Assembly: GCF_008632075.1 (NCBI RefSeq)
Contig: NZ_VWVM01000008.1
Span: 124,001 to 188,000 of the forward strand
Source: Candidatus Pantoea gossypiicola
Lineage (GTDB): Bacteria > Pseudomonadota > Gammaproteobacteria > Enterobacterales > Enterobacteriaceae
Length of the DNA: 64,000 bases
Reading direction: 5' to 3'
Shown: positions 11,416-19,686 of the stretch, piece by piece
Numbering within the stretch: position 1 is the stretch's first letter
How the letters are laid out: each line of letters opens with the position of its first letter
Program-made: the position numbers and the translations under genes
The notes under the pieces: generated by a model
Told to the model about the DNA's origin: nothing
What the model saw: the letters and a program-made list of their open reading frames with translations, nothing else
Database searches by the model: none

Positions 11416-13161
11416 ATGGCTGGACGAATTCCACGCGTATTTATCAACGATTTACTTGCCCGCACGGATATCGTGGATCTTATCGATGCCCGCGTTAAGC
11501 TGAAAAAGCAGGGTAAGAATTTCCATGCGTGTTGTCCTTTCCATAATGAAAAAACGCCCTCTTTCACCGTAAACGGCGAAAAGCAGTTCTATCACTGTTT
11601 TGGCTGTGGTGCACATGGCAACGCTATCGACTTTTTAATGAACTTTGATCGTCTGGAGTTTGTTGAAAGTATTGAAGAGTTAGCCACTTCCCACGGTTTA
11701 GACGTGCCTTACGAAGCAGGCAGCGGGCCAAGCCAGATGGAACGCCATCAGCGCCAGAGCCTGTATCAGCTGATGGAGAGCCTGAACGGTTTTTATCAGC
11801 AGGGTCTGCAGCAATCCAGTGCGCAGCCAGCACGCGACTATCTTGATCGTCGTGGTCTGAGCGCCGACATCATCAATCATTTCGCCATAGGTTATGCGCC
11901 AGCCGGCTGGGATAACGTTCTCAAGCGTTTTGGTAAGCAATCGGAAGACCGTGAATCGTTGATGGAAGCGGGCATGCTGGTCAGCAATGACAAAGGCCGT
12001 ACCTATGACCGGTTTCGCGACCGCGTCATGTTTCCGATCCGCGATAAGCGTGGCCGCGTCATCGGTTTTGGCGGACGTGTCCTGAGTAACGAAACGCCGA
12101 AATACCTGAACTCGCCGGAAACACCGATTTTCCATAAAGGCCGCCAGCTCTATGGCCTGTATGAAGCAGTAAAAAATCATCCTGAACCCGCCCGCCTGTT
12201 AGTGGTCGAGGGATACATGGATGTGGTTGCGCTGGCGCAGTATGGCATCGATTATGCCGTCGCGTCGTTAGGCACCTCGACCACGGCCGAACACATTCAG
12301 TTGCTGTTTCGCAGTACCGACACCGTGATCTGCTGTTATGACGGCGACAGGGCGGGTCGTGAAGCGGCATGGCGTGCGCTTGAGACCGCATTGCCTTACA
12401 TGAATGATGGTCGTCAGCTACGCTTTATGTTTTTACCCGATGGCGAAGACCCGGATACGCTGGTACGTAAAGAGGGTAAAGCCGCTTTCGAAGCGAGGAT
12501 GGAGCAGGCGATGCCGCTCTCTTCGTTTTTGTTTGATAGCCTGTTGCCGCAGGTAGATCTGAGCTCACGCGACGGAAAAGCGCGTCTGAGCACACTGGCT
12601 TTACCGCTGATTACCCAGATCCCTGGTGAGACCTTACGTATTTATATGCGTCAGGAACTGGGGAACAAGCTCGGTATTCTTGACGACAATCAGCTTGAAA
12701 AGCTGATGCCGAAGCAGGCTTCAAGCGGAACGGCACCAGTTGCGCCAACGCTGAAACGGACCACCATGCGTGTGCTGATCGCCCTTCTGATTCAGAACCC
12801 GCAGCTGGCTACTATGGTACCTTCGCTTGATGGGCTGTCTGAGTCAAAAATGCCGGGTTTACCGCTATTTATTGAGTTAGTGGGTCGTTGTACTGAGAAT
12901 CCTGGATTGACCACCGGACAGCTACTAGAGTTATATCGCGGAACAAATTTTAGTCAGACGCTTGAAACGCTGGCGATCTGGAACCACATGATAGTAGATG
13001 AAGAAGCCGAAGCGGTGTTTCAGGACTCGCTGGCCAGCATCTACGACTCTGCTCTTGAAGAGCGCCTGGAATTTTTGATTGCGCGTGAGCGCACCCAGGG
13101 ACTGAGCGCCGATGAGCGTCGTGAACTCTGGACACTCAGTCAGGCGTTTGCCAGGAAGTAA
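11416..13161 (+). CDS. dnaG: DNA primase
   Basis: DnaG makes RNA primers at the replication fork together with DnaB helicase. The 581-residue protein has the N-terminal CHC2 zinc site (C40, H43, C61, C64), the TOPRIM catalytic core with VVEGYMDV near 257-264 and CYDGDRAG near 310, and a C-terminal helicase-binding domain that is less conserved, as usual. Length equals E. coli DnaG. It is the middle gene of rpsU-dnaG-rpoD. Confidence 0.98.
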   Translation: MAGRIPRVFINDLLARTDIVDLIDARVKLKKQGKNFHACCPFHNEKTPSFTVNGEKQFYHCFGCGAHGNAIDFLMNFDRLEFVESIEELATSHGLDVPYEAGSGPSQMERHQRQSLYQLMESLNGFYQQGLQQSSAQPARDYLDRRGLSADIINHFAIGYAPAGWDNVLKRFGKQSEDRESLMEAGMLVSNDKGRTYDRFRDRVMFPIRDKRGRVIGFGGRVLSNETPKYLNSPETPIFHKGRQLYGLYEAVKNHPEPARLLVVEGYMDVVALAQYGIDYAVASLGTSTTAEHIQLLFRSTDTVICCYDGDRAGREAAWRALETALPYMNDGRQLRFMFLPDGEDPDTLVRKEGKAAFEARMEQAMPLSSFLFDSLLPQVDLSSRDGKARLSTLALPLITQIPGETLRIYMRQELGNKLGILDDNQLEKLMPKQASSGTAPVAPTLKRTTMRVLIALLIQNPQLATMVPSLDGLSESKMPGLPLFIELVGRCTENPGLTTGQLLELYRGTNFSQTLETLAIWNHMIVDEEAEAVFQDSLASIYDSALEERLEFLIARERTQGLSADERRELWTLSQAFARK

Positions 13162-13219
13162 TTTATCACGCTGCCCGTTCTGACGAAGGGCAGCGTGGCT
13201 GTTTTAAGGCCGGGAGCGT

Positions 13220-13483
13220 TAAGCCAGGCCATCAGCACAGGAATCAAAGGCCGTTGGTCTGGTTACCACCAGCGCACAGCTCCCGCAGCGTACTAAAGTA
13301 CGTGAGGAGAGCGAGCACTGCCGGGAAGCAGAATGGCGAGTAAGCCAGGCCGTCAGCACAGGAATTAAGGGCCGTTGGCGTCGAAGCCAGTCTGGTTACC
13401 GCCAGCGCACAGCTCCCGCAGCGTACTAAAGTACGTGAGGAAGCGAGCACTGCCGGGAAGCAGAATGGCGAGTAAGCCAGGCC
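13220..13483. repeat. Tandem ERIC-like intergenic repeat (two units) in the dnaG-rpoD gap
   Basis: The 485-base gap between dnaG and rpoD contains two near-identical direct repeats, 13220-13340 (121 bp) and 13341-13472 (132 bp), then the first 11 bases of a third (TAAGCCAGGCC at 13473). Unit 2 carries a 12-base insertion after CCGTTGGCG and one deletion. Each unit contains the inverted core GCGTACTAAAGTACGTGAGG followed by GAGCGAGCACTGCC. This resembles the layout of the ERIC core (AGCTTACATAAGTAAGTGAC, then GGGGTGAGCG), but the bases differ, so it is a related or convergent element. No protein is coded here. Confidence 0.7.
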
Positions 13484-13646
13484 TGTACCACCAAAAATTT
13501 ATACAAGCGGCTTAAGTGCCGATTACTGTTGGGCAAAGCCCACGCCGCGACGAAGGCAGCGGCAAGAATTAAACGCCTTCACTGCTATTGTTGGCGCGCT
13601 GCCGACCGACACCAATCTAATTTAACAGAAGTGTGGATACCGTCTT

Positions 13647-15488
13647 ATGGAGCAAAACCCGCAGTCACAGCTCAAGCTTCTTGTCACCCGTGGTAAGGAG
13701 CAAGGCTATCTGACCTATGCTGAGGTCAATGACCATCTGCCGGAAGATATCGTCGACTCCGATCAGATCGAAGACATCATCCAGATGATTAACGACATGG
13801 GTATTCAGGTGGTTGAAGAAGCCCCCGATGCCGACGATCTGATGCTGAATGAAAACAGCTCCGATACTGACGAAGATGCCGCGGAAGCTGCCGCTCAGGT
13901 GTTATCCAGCGTTGAATCTGAAATCGGGCGTACCACTGACCCGGTTCGCATGTATATGCGTGAAATGGGTACCGTTGAACTGCTGACGCGCGAAGGCGAA
14001 ATCGACATCGCCAAGCGTATTGAAGACGGTATCAACCAGGTTCAGTGTTCTGTAGCCGAATACCCTGAAGCGATTACTTATCTTCTCGATCAGTACGACA
14101 AAGTTGAAGCAGGTGAATCACGCCTCTCCGATCTGATCACGGGTTTCGTCGATCCTAACGCAGAAGAAGATCTGGCCCCGACGGCAACGCACGTGGGTTC
14201 CGAACTTTCTGAAGCCGATCGTAACGACGACGATGAAGAAGATGAAGAAGATGATGACAGCTCCGACGACGATAATTCTATCGACCCGGAACTGGCACGC
14301 GAGAAGTTTTCTGACCTGCGTAAGCAGTATGAAACCACCCGCGACGTGATTAAAAGCAAAGGTCGCAGTCATGCTGCCGCCGTTGCCGAAATCCAGAACC
14401 TCTCCGACGTCTTTAAGCAGTTCCGCCTGGTACCGAAGCAGTTCGATTACCTGGTAGGCAGTATGCGCACCATGATGGAACGTGTCCGTACCCAGGAACG
14501 TCTGATCATGAAGCTCTGTATTGAGCTGTGCAAAATGCCGAAGAAAAATTTCATCACGCTGTTTACCGGCAACGAAACCAACGAAAGCTGGTTCAAAGCC
14601 GCATTGGCAATGAACAAGCCCTGGTCTGAGAAGCTGCTGGAAGTGCAGGATGACGTGATGCGTTCCCTGCAGAAACTGGCACAGGTTGAAGAAGAGACCG
14701 GCCTGACCATTGAACAGGTTAAAGACATTAACCGTCGCATGTCGATCGGTGAAGCCAAAGCCCGTCGCGCCAAGAAAGAGATGGTGGAAGCGAACCTTCG
14801 TCTGGTTATTTCGATTGCCAAGAAATATACCAACCGCGGTCTGCAGTTCCTCGACCTGATTCAGGAAGGTAATATCGGCCTGATGAAAGCGGTAGATAAG
14901 TTTGAATATCGCCGTGGTTACAAGTTCTCGACCTATGCGACCTGGTGGATCCGTCAGGCGATCACCCGCTCTATCGCTGACCAGGCGCGTACCATCCGTA
15001 TTCCGGTGCATATGATTGAGACCATCAACAAGCTCAATCGTATTTCGCGCCAGATGCTGCAGGAGATGGGCCGTGAACCCACGCCGGAAGAGCTGGCTGA
15101 GCGTATGCTGATGCCGGAAGATAAAATCCGCAAAGTGCTGAAAATCGCTAAAGAGCCGATCTCGATGGAGACGCCGATTGGTGATGATGAAGATTCACAT
15201 CTGGGCGATTTTATCGAAGACACCACGCTGGAGCTGCCGCTGGATTCTGCTACCTCAGAGAGCCTGCGTTCTGCTACCCACGATGTGCTGGCTGGCCTGA
15301 CCGCGCGTGAAGCGAAAGTACTGCGCATGCGTTTCGGTATCGATATGAACACGGACCATACGCTGGAAGAAGTGGGCAAACAGTTTGACGTTACGCGTGA
15401 GCGTATTCGTCAGATTGAAGCGAAAGCCCTGCGTAAACTGCGCCATCCGAGCCGTTCGGAAGTGCTGCGTAGCTTCCTCGACGATTAA
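13647..15488 (+). CDS. rpoD: RNA polymerase primary sigma factor sigma-70
   Basis: RpoD directs RNA polymerase to housekeeping promoters. The 613-residue protein has region 1.1 at the N-terminus, the acidic non-conserved region (Asp/Glu-rich run near residues 193-215), region 1.2 ([16 protein letters not shown]), region 2 ([14 protein letters not shown], the -10 melting helix), region 3 and region 4 with the -35 helix-turn-helix ([18 protein letters not shown]). Length matches E. coli (613). The unusually long gap before it holds the ERIC-like repeats. A rho-independent terminator follows at once. Confidence 0.98.
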   Translation: MEQNPQSQLKLLVTRGKEQGYLTYAEVNDHLPEDIVDSDQIEDIIQMINDMGIQVVEEAPDADDLMLNENSSDTDEDAAEAAAQVLSSVESEIGRTTDPVRMYMREMGTVELLTREGEIDIAKRIEDGINQVQCSVAEYPEAITYLLDQYDKVEAGESRLSDLITGFVDPNAEEDLAPTATHVGSELSEADRNDDDEEDEEDDDSSDDDNSIDPELAREKFSDLRKQYETTRDVIKSKGRSHAAAVAEIQNLSDVFKQFRLVPKQFDYLVGSMRTMMERVRTQERLIMKLCIELCKMPKKNFITLFTGNETNESWFKAALAMNKPWSEKLLEVQDDVMRSLQKLAQVEEETGLTIEQVKDINRRMSIGEAKARRAKKEMVEANLRLVISIAKKYTNRGLQFLDLIQEGNIGLMKAVDKFEYRRGYKFSTYATWWIRQAITRSIADQARTIRIPVHMIETINKLNRISRQMLQEMGREPTPEELAERMLMPEDKIRKVLKIAKEPISMETPIGDDEDSHLGDFIEDTTLELPLDSATSESLRSATHDVLAGLTAREAKVLRMRFGIDMNTDHTLEEVGKQFDVTRERIRQIEAKALRKLRHPSRSEVLRSFLDD

Positions 15489-15496
15489 GTCCGACA

Positions 15497-15522
15497 AGAC
15501 CCCGGTTCGCCGGGGTTTTTTA
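15497..15522 (+). terminator. Terminator of the rpsU-dnaG-rpoD operon
   Basis: ACCCCGG, TTCG, CCGGGGT with a following TTTTTT: a short GC stem closed by a UUCG loop, nine bases after the rpoD stop. Confidence 0.9.
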
Positions 15523-15561
15523 TGCCTGCCTGTTAGCGCCTTTCCCCTGCCCTTCGCAGGT

Positions 15562-16080
15562 TCAACTGCTCTCCGGATGCAGTGCCAGCCAGAGCTGACG
15601 ATACGCCTCAACCATTTCGTCCAGTGATGCGCGATTCAGGCCGCTGGGATTCGGCAACACCCACACCTGCGTTTTCCCCATACAGATCGGCTGTTTTCCC
15701 CATTCGACTTTGCTCTGCTTAAAGGCGCGACGAAACGCATCTTTACCCAGAATCGCCAGCGCGGCGGGCTGGTAATCCAGCACCTTCTGCATCAGGCGTT
15801 TACCGCCGTCCCTCAGCTCATCAGGGGCTAACTCATTCGCCTGCACCGTGGGCCGCTCGACCAGCATCGTGATGCCGCAGCCGGTTTCTGTCAGGCGCAG
15901 CTCCTCTTCGGGTTTCAGCTGTTCCCGGGTGAATCCCGCCAGATGGATCACTTTCCAGAAACGATTACCAGGATGCGCAAAGTGGAACCCATGATGGGCC
16001 GTTGACTGGCCTGGATTAATACCGCAGAACAGCACATCAAGACCGGAACTGATGATGTCGCGGATAGCATGTTCACTCAT
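15562..16080 (-). CDS. mug: G/U mismatch-specific DNA glycosylase
   Basis: Mug removes uracil or ethenocytosine opposite guanine. The 172-residue protein from MSEHAIRDIISSG matches E. coli Mug (168). It has the active-site GINPG motif (about residues 19-23), FAHPGNRFWK and the wedge/intercalation segment NPSGLNR. The start at 16080 overlaps the stop of the upstream TetR gene in an ATGA, so translation is probably coupled; in E. coli mug has no such partner. A longer reading frame upstream lies inside the TetR gene in another frame and is not used. Confidence 0.95.
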   Translation of the reverse strand: MSEHAIRDIISSGLDVLFCGINPGQSTAHHGFHFAHPGNRFWKVIHLAGFTREQLKPEEELRLTETGCGITMLVERPTVQANELAPDELRDGGKRLMQKVLDYQPAALAILGKDAFRRAFKQSKVEWGKQPICMGKTQVWVLPNPSGLNRASLDEMVEAYRQLWLALHPESS

Positions 16081-16661
16081 GCAGCGACCTCCAGCGTGCG
16101 CTGCTTCAGCGCTGCACGACTGCGTTGCAGCATCAGGCTGGCCTGCTCCGCATCCGGACAGGCTCGCGCCAGCGCCAGCGCACCAATCATCTCTGCCATC
16201 ATGCTTGAAGCCAGCGCATCCGCTTCTGCCCACCCCAGCTCACTCAGCAACTGCGTCAGACTGGCATGCATCGTATTGAAACCCTGGGCGAAGATTTGCC
16301 GCGTAGGTTGGGGAAGATGCGCCACTTCGCTCACCAGCGCTGCCAGCGGACAGCCCTGTGCTGGTGCATTACGATGCGCCTCGGATAGGTAGCTATCAAT
16401 AAAGTCTGCCAGCTGCTGCGCTGGCTGAGTCACGGACTGAGCGGGCTTAAAGATATCGGTTTCAGCAAACATATGCTTCAGCACCTCCTCAACCAGCTCC
16501 TCACGTGACGCAAAATGCGCATAAAAACCGCCATGCGTCAGCCCTGCCCGCTTCATCAGCGCCGCTACACCGATTCCTTCGGTGCCGGTTTCACGCATCA
16601 CACGCGCCGCCTCATCAAGGATACGCTGCCGCGTTTGTGCTTTGCTGCTCTGCTTCTCCAT
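16077..16661 (-). CDS. TetR/AcrR family transcriptional regulator
   Basis: The 194-residue protein has an N-terminal TetR helix-turn-helix (TRQRILDEAARVMRETG ... VAALMKRAGLTHGGFYAHFASREELV, residues about 10-57) and a helical ligand-binding domain with CPLAALVSEVA. The YAHF and CPL features recall the subgroup next to SDR or quinone-reductase genes, which senses electrophiles or small aromatics; that is an inference. The start at 16661 follows AAGGAAATAAG. Its stop overlaps the mug start, and it diverges from the SDR gene across a spacer with three copies of a 14-base palindrome, so it likely represses both sides. Confidence 0.85.
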   Translation of the reverse strand: MEKQSSKAQTRQRILDEAARVMRETGTEGIGVAALMKRAGLTHGGFYAHFASREELVEEVLKHMFAETDIFKPAQSVTQPAQQLADFIDSYLSEAHRNAPAQGCPLAALVSEVAHLPQPTRQIFAQGFNTMHASLTQLLSELGWAEADALASSMMAEMIGALALARACPDAEQASLMLQRSRAALKQRTLEVAA

Positions 16662-16708
16662 CTTATTTCCTTCGATTTCTGCCCGGTAGCGTCTGGCTAT
16701 TATAGTAA

Positions 16709-16789
16709 TTATTACGGTCATCATATTCCAGCTTGACGGCTGATATGATGGTCGTCATATTTGTAGCTATTATGACGATCATCATACGA
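16709..16789. promoter_or_regulatory. Operator cluster between the TetR gene and the SDR gene
   Basis: Three related sites are visible: TTACGGTCATCAT (about 16712-16724), ATGATGGTCGTCAT (16745-16758) and ATGACGATCATCAT (16772-16785). The last two fit the palindrome ATGAYGRTCRTCAT; the first is a diverged copy. The spacing from centre to centre is about 27-33 bases. The third site ends 14 bases before the SDR start codon. The pattern is what a TetR dimer controlling divergent promoters would need. Confidence 0.75.
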
Positions 16790-16799
16790 GGAAGAAAAG

Positions 16800-17591
16800 A
16801 TGTCAAAATCAGGCACAGCATTAATCACCGGCGCATCCAGCGGTATCGGCGCGACTTATGCAAAACGACTGGCAGCACGCGGTTATGATCTGATCCTGGT
16901 CGCCCGTGATCAGGCGCGACTCACCACCCTGGCGGATGCACTGGCACAACAGCACGCTATCCGGGTGACAGTCATGAAGGCTGACTTAACGGAGGAGCAG
17001 GACCTGAAGCGCGTGGAGTCGGAGCTGGCGAACAACCCAGAGATTACGCTGCTGCTGAACAACGCGGGCATGAGCGTGGAAGGCGAGTTTCTGGAGGCAG
17101 ACATCACACGCATCAACAGCATGCTGGTGTTAAATATTCTGGCCCCAACCCGTCTGGCACAGGCGGCTGGTCGGGCATTCAAAGCACGCGGTCACGGCAT
17201 CATTATCAATATCGCCTCGGTGCTGTCGCTAATGCACGAAATGTTCAATGGTGCCTATAACGCCACCAGGTCTTATGTGCTGACTCTGACGCGCGGCATG
17301 CAGCGAGAACTCGCCGGGAGCGGCGTGCAGGTACAGGCCGTCTTACCCGGCGCGACGCGCACCGAAATCTTTGACCGTGCAGGTCAGTCAATTAATGAAA
17401 TCCCGGCTGAGATGCTGATGGACGTTGATGAGATGGTCGACGCCGCGCTTGCCGGTCTCGACAGCAAAGAGGCGGTAACCATTCCGGCACTGGAAGATCT
17501 TCTGATGTGGCACGATTACGATCAGGCGCGTGGTGCAATGGTTCCTCACCTTTCACGGGACAAATCGGCATCCCGCTATCGTCAGAACTAA
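16800..17591 (+). CDS. SDR family NAD(P)-dependent oxidoreductase with Arg in place of the catalytic Lys
   Basis: The 263-residue classical short-chain dehydrogenase has the Rossmann motif TGASSGIG (residues 10-17), NNAG (87-90) and the catalytic region NIAS (S140) ... YNATR (Y153, R157). The usual signature is YxxxK; here the Lys is Arg (AGG codon). Lys-to-Arg at this place usually lowers activity in studied SDRs, so the enzyme may be weak, altered or still active. Substrate unknown. Divergent from its likely regulator, the TetR gene, with the operator cluster between. Confidence 0.88.
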   Translation: MSKSGTALITGASSGIGATYAKRLAARGYDLILVARDQARLTTLADALAQQHAIRVTVMKADLTEEQDLKRVESELANNPEITLLLNNAGMSVEGEFLEADITRINSMLVLNILAPTRLAQAAGRAFKARGHGIIINIASVLSLMHEMFNGAYNATRSYVLTLTRGMQRELAGSGVQVQAVLPGATRTEIFDRAGQSINEIPAEMLMDVDEMVDAALAGLDSKEAVTIPALEDLLMWHDYDQARGAMVPHLSRDKSASRYRQN

Positions 17592-17631
17592 GCCAGCGTT
17601 AACTTATCGCGGCTGAAGTGCGGTTTCGTTC

Positions 17632-17664
17632 ACGGCACGGAGAAGCATTGTCCGTGCCGTTTTG
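17632..17664 (+). terminator. Terminator after the SDR gene
   Basis: ACGGCACGG and CCGTGCCGT make a perfect nine-base stem with an 11-base loop, followed by only TTTGCG, so it is a weak or Rho-assisted terminator. Confidence 0.6.
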
Positions 17665-17775
17665 CGACTGCAGCTTCAGACGTTGCCAGATTTGTTATAG
17701 AAATCAGCAGCTAAATCGCTGCTGCTTATTTCAGCAACCAGTGGCGGAGTGCTGGATTGCCCTGAAGAGATACTT

Positions 17776-17781
17776 TATAAT
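17776..17781 (+). promoter_or_regulatory. -10 element of the tRNA-Ile2 promoter
   Basis: A consensus TATAAT lies 12 bases before the tRNA, followed by a GC-rich discriminator (CCCCGC) typical of stringently controlled stable-RNA promoters. The -35 is weak (TGGATT, 17-base spacing). Confidence 0.6.
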
Positions 17782-17793
17782 CCCCGCTCCGCT

Positions 17794-17869
17794 GGCCCCT
17801 TAGCTCAGTGGTTAGAGCAGGCGACTCATAATCGCTTGGTCGCTGGTTCAAACCCAGCAGGGGCCACCA
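17794..17869 (+). tRNA. ileX: tRNA-Ile2 (anticodon CAU, lysidine-modified)
   Basis: A 76-base cloverleaf with encoded CCA: acceptor GGCCCCT/AGGGGCC, D-arm TAGCTCAGTGGTTAGAGCA, anticodon CAT at 17827-17829 in loop ACTCATAAT, and T-arm GGTTCAAAC. The sequence is that of the minor Ile tRNA (ileX/ileY type), which reads AUA after TilS converts C34 to lysidine, not of a Met tRNA. Position next to mug and rpoD matches E. coli ileX. Confidence 0.95.
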
Positions 17870-17873
17870 AATT

Positions 17874-17908
17874 TTAAGGACTTACGTTAACAGCGTAGGT
17901 CCTTTTTG
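17874..17908 (+). terminator. Terminator of the tRNA-Ile2 transcript
   Basis: AAGGACTTACG and CGTAGGTCCTT pair over 11 bases (one G-T) with a short loop, followed by TTTTTGTTTT. Confidence 0.9.
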
Positions 17909-18009
17909 TTTTCCGCGAAACATGGGAGCAGCCTGGATTCAGATCCATGGCGCGCAATATATCAAAGGTGCTGCCAGGTTCATGCAGCCAGCTGATTATA
18001 TTGTCAGAC

Positions 18010-18273
18010 AGCAGTAAGCCCTTATGCGTGGGCCAGCGTGTGTATGAACTGGAGAAGGTGATTGAACGCGCCGTAATACTGCCCCGTGACACGGTACTGA
18101 CTTTACAGCTTCCTGAATACAATTATCCGCTGCCGATGACACAGCCCATGAGCGTTGGCGTCAGGCATGAAACACATCTGATCCCTCATTTGAATGAAGA
18201 AGATGGGCGCAAACATAGAAGCGGGTTCTGCCACATATCTCTTCTGAGCCAGGCGCTGGCATGCCGCCAGTAA
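18010..18273 (+). pseudogene. Decayed fragment of a sigma-54-dependent activator
   Basis: The frame at 18031-18150 reads YELEKVIERAVILPRDTV, closely like the end of the AAA+ domain of NtrC/FhlA-type activators (VRELENVIERAVLL...). Just upstream, another frame reads PYAWAS, matching the PYDWPGNVRE that should precede it, so a frameshift splits the motif. No intact ATP-binding, GAFTGA or Fis-type helix-turn-helix segment is present. The fragment lies right behind a tRNA gene, a usual landing place for islands, so it may be the rest of a lost element. Identity rests on this short match only. Confidence 0.5.
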
Positions 18274-18299
18274 TGCATCACGCACTGAGAGCCTTTTCA

Positions 18300-18945
18300 T
18301 CTGAATGAAAAAACGGACAAGCCGGTTCTTACCGAAACGCTGCTTTGAAAATAAGATCTCTTATCGAGATTATTTATTTTGCCCGTTTTAACAGTACATC
18401 CTGAAACTCAACAACAGCGTCGCCCTGTTTTTCCAGCAACAACCTCGAAAAATAAGTCATCAAATGATGATAAAATAACTTTAAATAAGCCTGTGATAGA
18501 AAATAATTTGATCCTTTCCGTTTATGTGAATAGCATTACCTACCATAACACGCACATAACATCGTTTGTTAATTATTAAATCATATGGCACCGCCCTTTC
18601 TGTTACCTCTCTACTTTATCGCTTAATGGCCAGGTTACTCATTACTGCATTTCAAAAAAACAAAACCTCCTATCAACAACAATCACCAAATGATGATAAA
18701 TTTACTTATTACTAACCTGAACCATTAATAAACGAATATGTTAGCCTACCCATCCTGAAATAAATCCCACAAATCAGGGAAATCATTATTTGAAATCAAT
18801 GTCTCATCTTAATGAGTAAAGATGCATTGCGCCTCACGTCTGTTATTCATACTGGCATTGCGTTCGAATTAATGAAACTAACCGAAGAGCCAAATCGGTA
18901 TGTTTAGTTCGGCTCTTTACTTAAATCACTAAACAGAGAACTATT
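18300..18945. other. AT-rich gap before the fimbrial operon
   Basis: About 650 bases, clearly AT-richer than the flanks, without a convincing gene; a 66-codon frame at 18379-18579 has no plausible ribosome site or family. AT-rich leaders upstream of fimbrial operons often bind H-NS. The last 70 bases hold the leader hairpin listed next. Confidence 0.6.
18873..18918 (+). promoter_or_regulatory. Leader hairpin of the fimbrial operon with two alternative folds
   Basis: AAGAGCC (18885-18891) pairs with GGCTCTT (18911-18917), while ACTAAC (18878-18883) can pair with GTTTAGT (18902-18908), and CCGA (18882-18885) with TCGG (18895-18898). The folds exclude one another. The hairpin lies 28 bases before the major subunit start codon. 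A role in mRNA stability or attenuation is an inference. Confidence 0.35.
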
Positions 18946-19632
18946 ATGCGTAAATTACTGTTAAGCACAGCCGTTGTCGCCGCGATGGCTTCTGTCAGCT
19001 TTGCGGGTCAGGCTGCTGAATCCGCGACACTTGCAATCACCGGTACGATTACCCCAGCCACCTGTGATGTGTCGCTGAGTTCAGCAACTGTTGAATTCGG
19101 TAACATCGCCGCGTCTACGCTGACCACAGCTTATAATATCAAAGCGGGTAATGATGTGACCCTGAATGTGGATTGCGACGCTGCTGCCGCAACCGCAATC
19201 CAGACCACTGACAACCGCACAGCCAGCGCAATGACGCTGGCTGAGGTCGAAGAGCAGATGAAGTTCTCTTCTAGCTTCCTCAGCACCAACCTGTTTGGTC
19301 TGGGTACCGACAGTGCGCAGGGCAAAGTGGGTCTGATGGCTATAGGTATTACGGCTGCAACGGCTGATGGTACGGCTAACACCCATGTGCTAACCAGCAC
19401 CGACAAGGCGACCTGGACCGCAACCACACTTTCAGCGACGAGCACTGCAGTTCTGGAAAAAAATGGCTATTTTGCTCTGGCTTCTGATGCTGACACAGCT
19501 GCACCCGTTGCACTGACCAAATCAACCTACACCCTTTCTCCACAAATCATTCTGAAGAACGCCAGCCTCTATCCGACTGGTGAAGAAGTACCCATCGACG
19601 GCAACGTAACTTTCTCCGTTGTTTATCTGTAA
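18946..19632 (+). CDS. DUF1120-family fimbrial major subunit
   Basis: The 228-residue exported protein has a signal peptide (about 1-23), a Cys pair at C40 and C77 in the pilin-like pattern TPATCDV ... NVDCD, and a C-terminal beta strand ending VTFSVVYL with the penultimate Tyr typical of chaperone-usher pilins. It belongs to the DUF1120 group found with YhcF-like operons. First gene of a four-gene operon: subunit, chaperone, usher, second DUF1120 subunit. As first gene with a strong leader it is probably the most expressed. Confidence 0.85.
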   Translation: MRKLLLSTAVVAAMASVSFAGQAAESATLAITGTITPATCDVSLSSATVEFGNIAASTLTTAYNIKAGNDVTLNVDCDAAAATAIQTTDNRTASAMTLAEVEEQMKFSSSFLSTNLFGLGTDSAQGKVGLMAIGITAATADGTANTHVLTSTDKATWTATTLSATSTAVLEKNGYFALASDADTAAPVALTKSTYTLSPQIILKNASLYPTGEEVPIDGNVTFSVVYL

Positions 19633-19686
19633 TTTTTGATTGTTCCAGCGAAGGCTATCGGGCCTTCGCTTATTAGAGCTTCGGAT

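Noticed and set aside
13244-13450. 68-codon minus-strand frame in the dnaG-rpoD gap
   Set aside because: It is made of the ERIC-like repeat units and has no start context.
13220-13483. CRISPR array
   Set aside because: Units of over 120 bases in direct contact without unique spacers; not a CRISPR pattern.
14118-15011. 297-codon minus-strand frame opposite rpoD
   Set aside because: It lies wholly inside rpoD, which is certain; long antisense frames are usual in GC-rich codon use and no family is recognised.
17794-17869. tRNA-Met reading of the CAT anticodon tRNA
   Set aside because: The acceptor, D-arm and anticodon-loop sequence is that of the minor Ile tRNA (ileX/ileY); it lacks elongator or initiator Met features.
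18379-18579. 66-codon frame in the AT-rich gap before the fimbrial operon
   Set aside because: Asn/Thr-rich translation of AT-rich DNA with no ribosome site or known relatives.
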